Shown here one piece after another: positions 4,763 through 5,967 of a DNA stretch of 5,967 nt. The position numbers and the translations under genes were made by a program. Position 1 is the stretch's first letter; each line of letters starts with the position of its first letter. This stretch comes from Streptosporangiaceae bacterium (GTDB lineage: Bacteria > Actinomycetota > Actinomycetes > Streptosporangiales > Streptosporangiaceae): NCBI GenBank assembly GCA_030045295.1, contig JASIGD010000631.1, positions 1-5,967 of the forward strand, in the 5' to 3' direction. The notes beneath the pieces are model-generated. The model did not search any database. It was not told the origin of the DNA and was given only the letters and a program-made list of their open reading frames with translations.

Positions 4763-5967
4763 CCTTGAGCCGGGCCGCGGTACTGGCCACGCTGTTCGCG
4801 GCCTGCTCTCTGGCGGTGCTGCCCGGCGCCCCGGCCGGCGCGGCCGTATCGCCGCCGGGTTCGGTGGCTGTTGCGCGCTCGGCCTCGGTCGCCGCCGACA
4901 CGATCAGGGACAACCAGCAGTGGGTCCTGAACATGATGGACGTCCAGCCGGCGTGGCAGCTGAGCCAGGGCGCCGGGGTGACCGTCGCGGTAATCGACAG
5001 CGGCGTGGACCCGTACGTCAGCGACCTGGTCGGATCGGTCACCACCGGCCCCGACTACACCGACTTGGACACCCCGCCGTCCAACCCGAACTGGGGCATG
5101 CACGGGACCTGGATGGCGTCGCTGATCTCCGGCCACGGCCACGGCGTGGACGGCGGCAGCGGGGTCATCGGCGTCGCGCCGGAATCGCGGATCCTGTCGA
5201 TCCGGGTGATCCCCGACCGGTCCGATCCGCACTACGGCCAGTACGAGCGGGAGCAGGAGACCCGCATCCAGCAGTCGCTGGCGGCCGGCATCGACTACGC
5301 GGTGACGCACGGCGCGAAGGTGATCAGCATGTCGATCGGCTACGGGGCGCCGAGCAAACCGGTCCGGGAAGCACTGCAGCGGGCCTACTCCCGCGGCGTG
5401 GTGGTAGTCGCCTCCGCGGGCAACTCGGGCGCGCAAGCCGACGTTGCCGGCGACGGCCAGGCGCCGGTATCCTTCCCGGCCAACTACCCCGGCGTGATCA
5501 GCGTGGCCGCCGTCAACTCCGCGGGATCGGTAGCCGGCTTCTCCAGCGACAACCTCTCGGTCCAGCTGGCGGCACCGGGCGTGTCCGTACCCGCGCAGGG
5601 CCGGGACGGGCAGTACTGGCTGGTCAGCGGGACCAGCCCGGCATGCGCGCTCGTAGCCGGGGTCGCCGCCCTGATCAAGTCGAGGTACCCGGATCTGGCT
5701 CCCAACCTGGTGGCCGACGCGCTTACCTCGACGGCCGCAGACCGGCCGCGCGGAGGTTACGACAGCCAGGTGGGGTTCGGGATCGTCGACGCCGCCGCGG
5801 CGCTCGCCCAGGCCGGGCAGCTGTCCGTTGAGCGACCGGCCAGGGCCGGCATCACGGCCGCGGCCAGGTTCGGCGGCGGCCCGTCGGCGGTCCCGCCGGA
5901 GCCGGTGGCCCCGCGCGGATCCGGCCCGCTGGTCCTGTTCGCGCTGCTCGCGCTGTCCTCGCTGACG
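4756..5967 (+). CDS. Mycosin-like S8 (subtilisin-family) serine protease, 3'-truncated by the window edge
   Basis: An exported serine protease; 404 residues are visible and the frame is open at the right edge. Residues 1-30 form a Sec signal peptide with likely cleavage after an APAGAA stretch. A propeptide-like segment leads to QQWVLNMMDVQPAW (54-67), typical before the subtilase core. The catalytic triad is D81 (VAVIDSGVD), H116 (MHGTW) and S294 (SGTSPACALVAG), with oxyanion N223 (ASAGNSG). The core ends near 353 (GFGIVDAAAAL). A Pro/Gly-rich linker (about 357-390) and the start of a hydrophobic helix (391-404) follow, giving the secreted, C-terminally anchored layout of mycosins. The serine motif is unusual: PACA replaces the common M/F-A-A-P. 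The only visible cysteines are C17 and C297, so the disulfides of mycobacterial MycP are absent. Mycosins process type VII secretion substrates, but no ESX gene is in view, so that role is inferred. Confidence 0.9.
   Translation, partial: MLTLSRAAVLATLFAACSLAVLPGAPAGAAVSPPGSVAVARSASVAADTIRDNQQWVLNMMDVQPAWQLSQGAGVTVAVIDSGVDPYVSDLVGSVTTGPDYTDLDTPPSNPNWGMHGTWMASLISGHGHGVDGGSGVIGVAPESRILSIRVIPDRSDPHYGQYEREQETRIQQSLAAGIDYAVTHGAKVISMSIGYGAPSKPVREALQRAYSRGVVVVASAGNSGAQADVAGDGQAPVSFPANYPGVISVAAVNSAGSVAGFSSDNLSVQLAAPGVSVPAQGRDGQYWLVSGTSPACALVAGVAALIKSRYPDLAPNLVADALTSTAADRPRGGYDSQVGFGIVDAAAALAQAGQLSVERPARAGITAAARFGGGPSAVPPEPVAPRGSGPLVLFALLALSSLT

Noticed and set aside
4795..4806. Lipobox (FAAC, Cys17) in the protease signal peptide
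   Set aside because: Phe at -3 is a poor lipobox, the cysteine lies within the hydrophobic core, and a better Sec cleavage site follows near residue 30; the C-terminal helix already provides an anchor.
3277..5436. Long minus-strand open frames opposite FAH, the membrane protein and the protease
   Set aside because: They are low-complexity Arg/Gly/Pro/Ala/His translations with no motif, opposite genes with clear domain evidence; antisense stop-free frames are expected at this GC content.

Overview
The window is very GC-rich and looks like chromosomal DNA from an actinobacterium. The support is strong third-position GC bias, many long antisense shadow ORFs, GTG starts, TAnnnT -10 boxes placed for leaderless starts, an MmyB-type XRE regulator, a DUF2630 protein and a mycosin-like subtilase. 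I cannot name the genus. No rRNA, tRNA, CRISPR array, transposase or integrase is visible, and no gene-free stretch exceeds about 135 bases.

Layout, left to right. (1) The 3' four-fifths of a citramalate synthase gene (cimA, isoleucine branch) runs in from the left edge. (2) A perfect 21-bp inverted repeat with a 6-nt loop starts inside the cimA stop codon and separates it from a convergent gene. (3) That minus-strand gene encodes a small SnoaL/NTF2-like protein. It is divergent from (4) an XRE regulator with an MmyB-like ligand-binding domain. Their roughly 105-bp intergenic region holds three AGGTAAT half-sites in alternating orientation, the best candidate operator in the window. (5) A DUF2630 small protein and a fumarylacetoacetate-hydrolase (FAH) superfamily enzyme form a probable two-gene unit. 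(6) After a tandem 27/28-bp repeat comes a single-pass membrane protein of unknown function. It overlaps by 7 nt the start of (7) a secreted, membrane-anchored S8 serine protease of the mycosin type, which runs off the right edge.

How it fits together. cimA and the FAH gene belong to a housekeeping neighbourhood: in mycobacteria FAH, gltX, leuB and serA lie close together. The SnoaL/MmyB pair lying between cimA and DUF2630-FAH looks like an accessory, ligand-responsive regulatory module. The membrane protein and protease are probably co-translated and act together at the cell envelope. No other type VII secretion component is in view, so a link to that system is only inferred.

A consistent start-signal pattern runs through the window. 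Genes that begin transcription units have a TAnnnT hexamer 6-7 nt before the start codon, which suggests leaderless mRNAs. Genes inside units (FAH, protease) have clear Shine-Dalgarno sequences. The membrane protein-protease pair, with its atypical catalytic-serine motif, is the best candidate for something poorly described; nothing here proves a new system.
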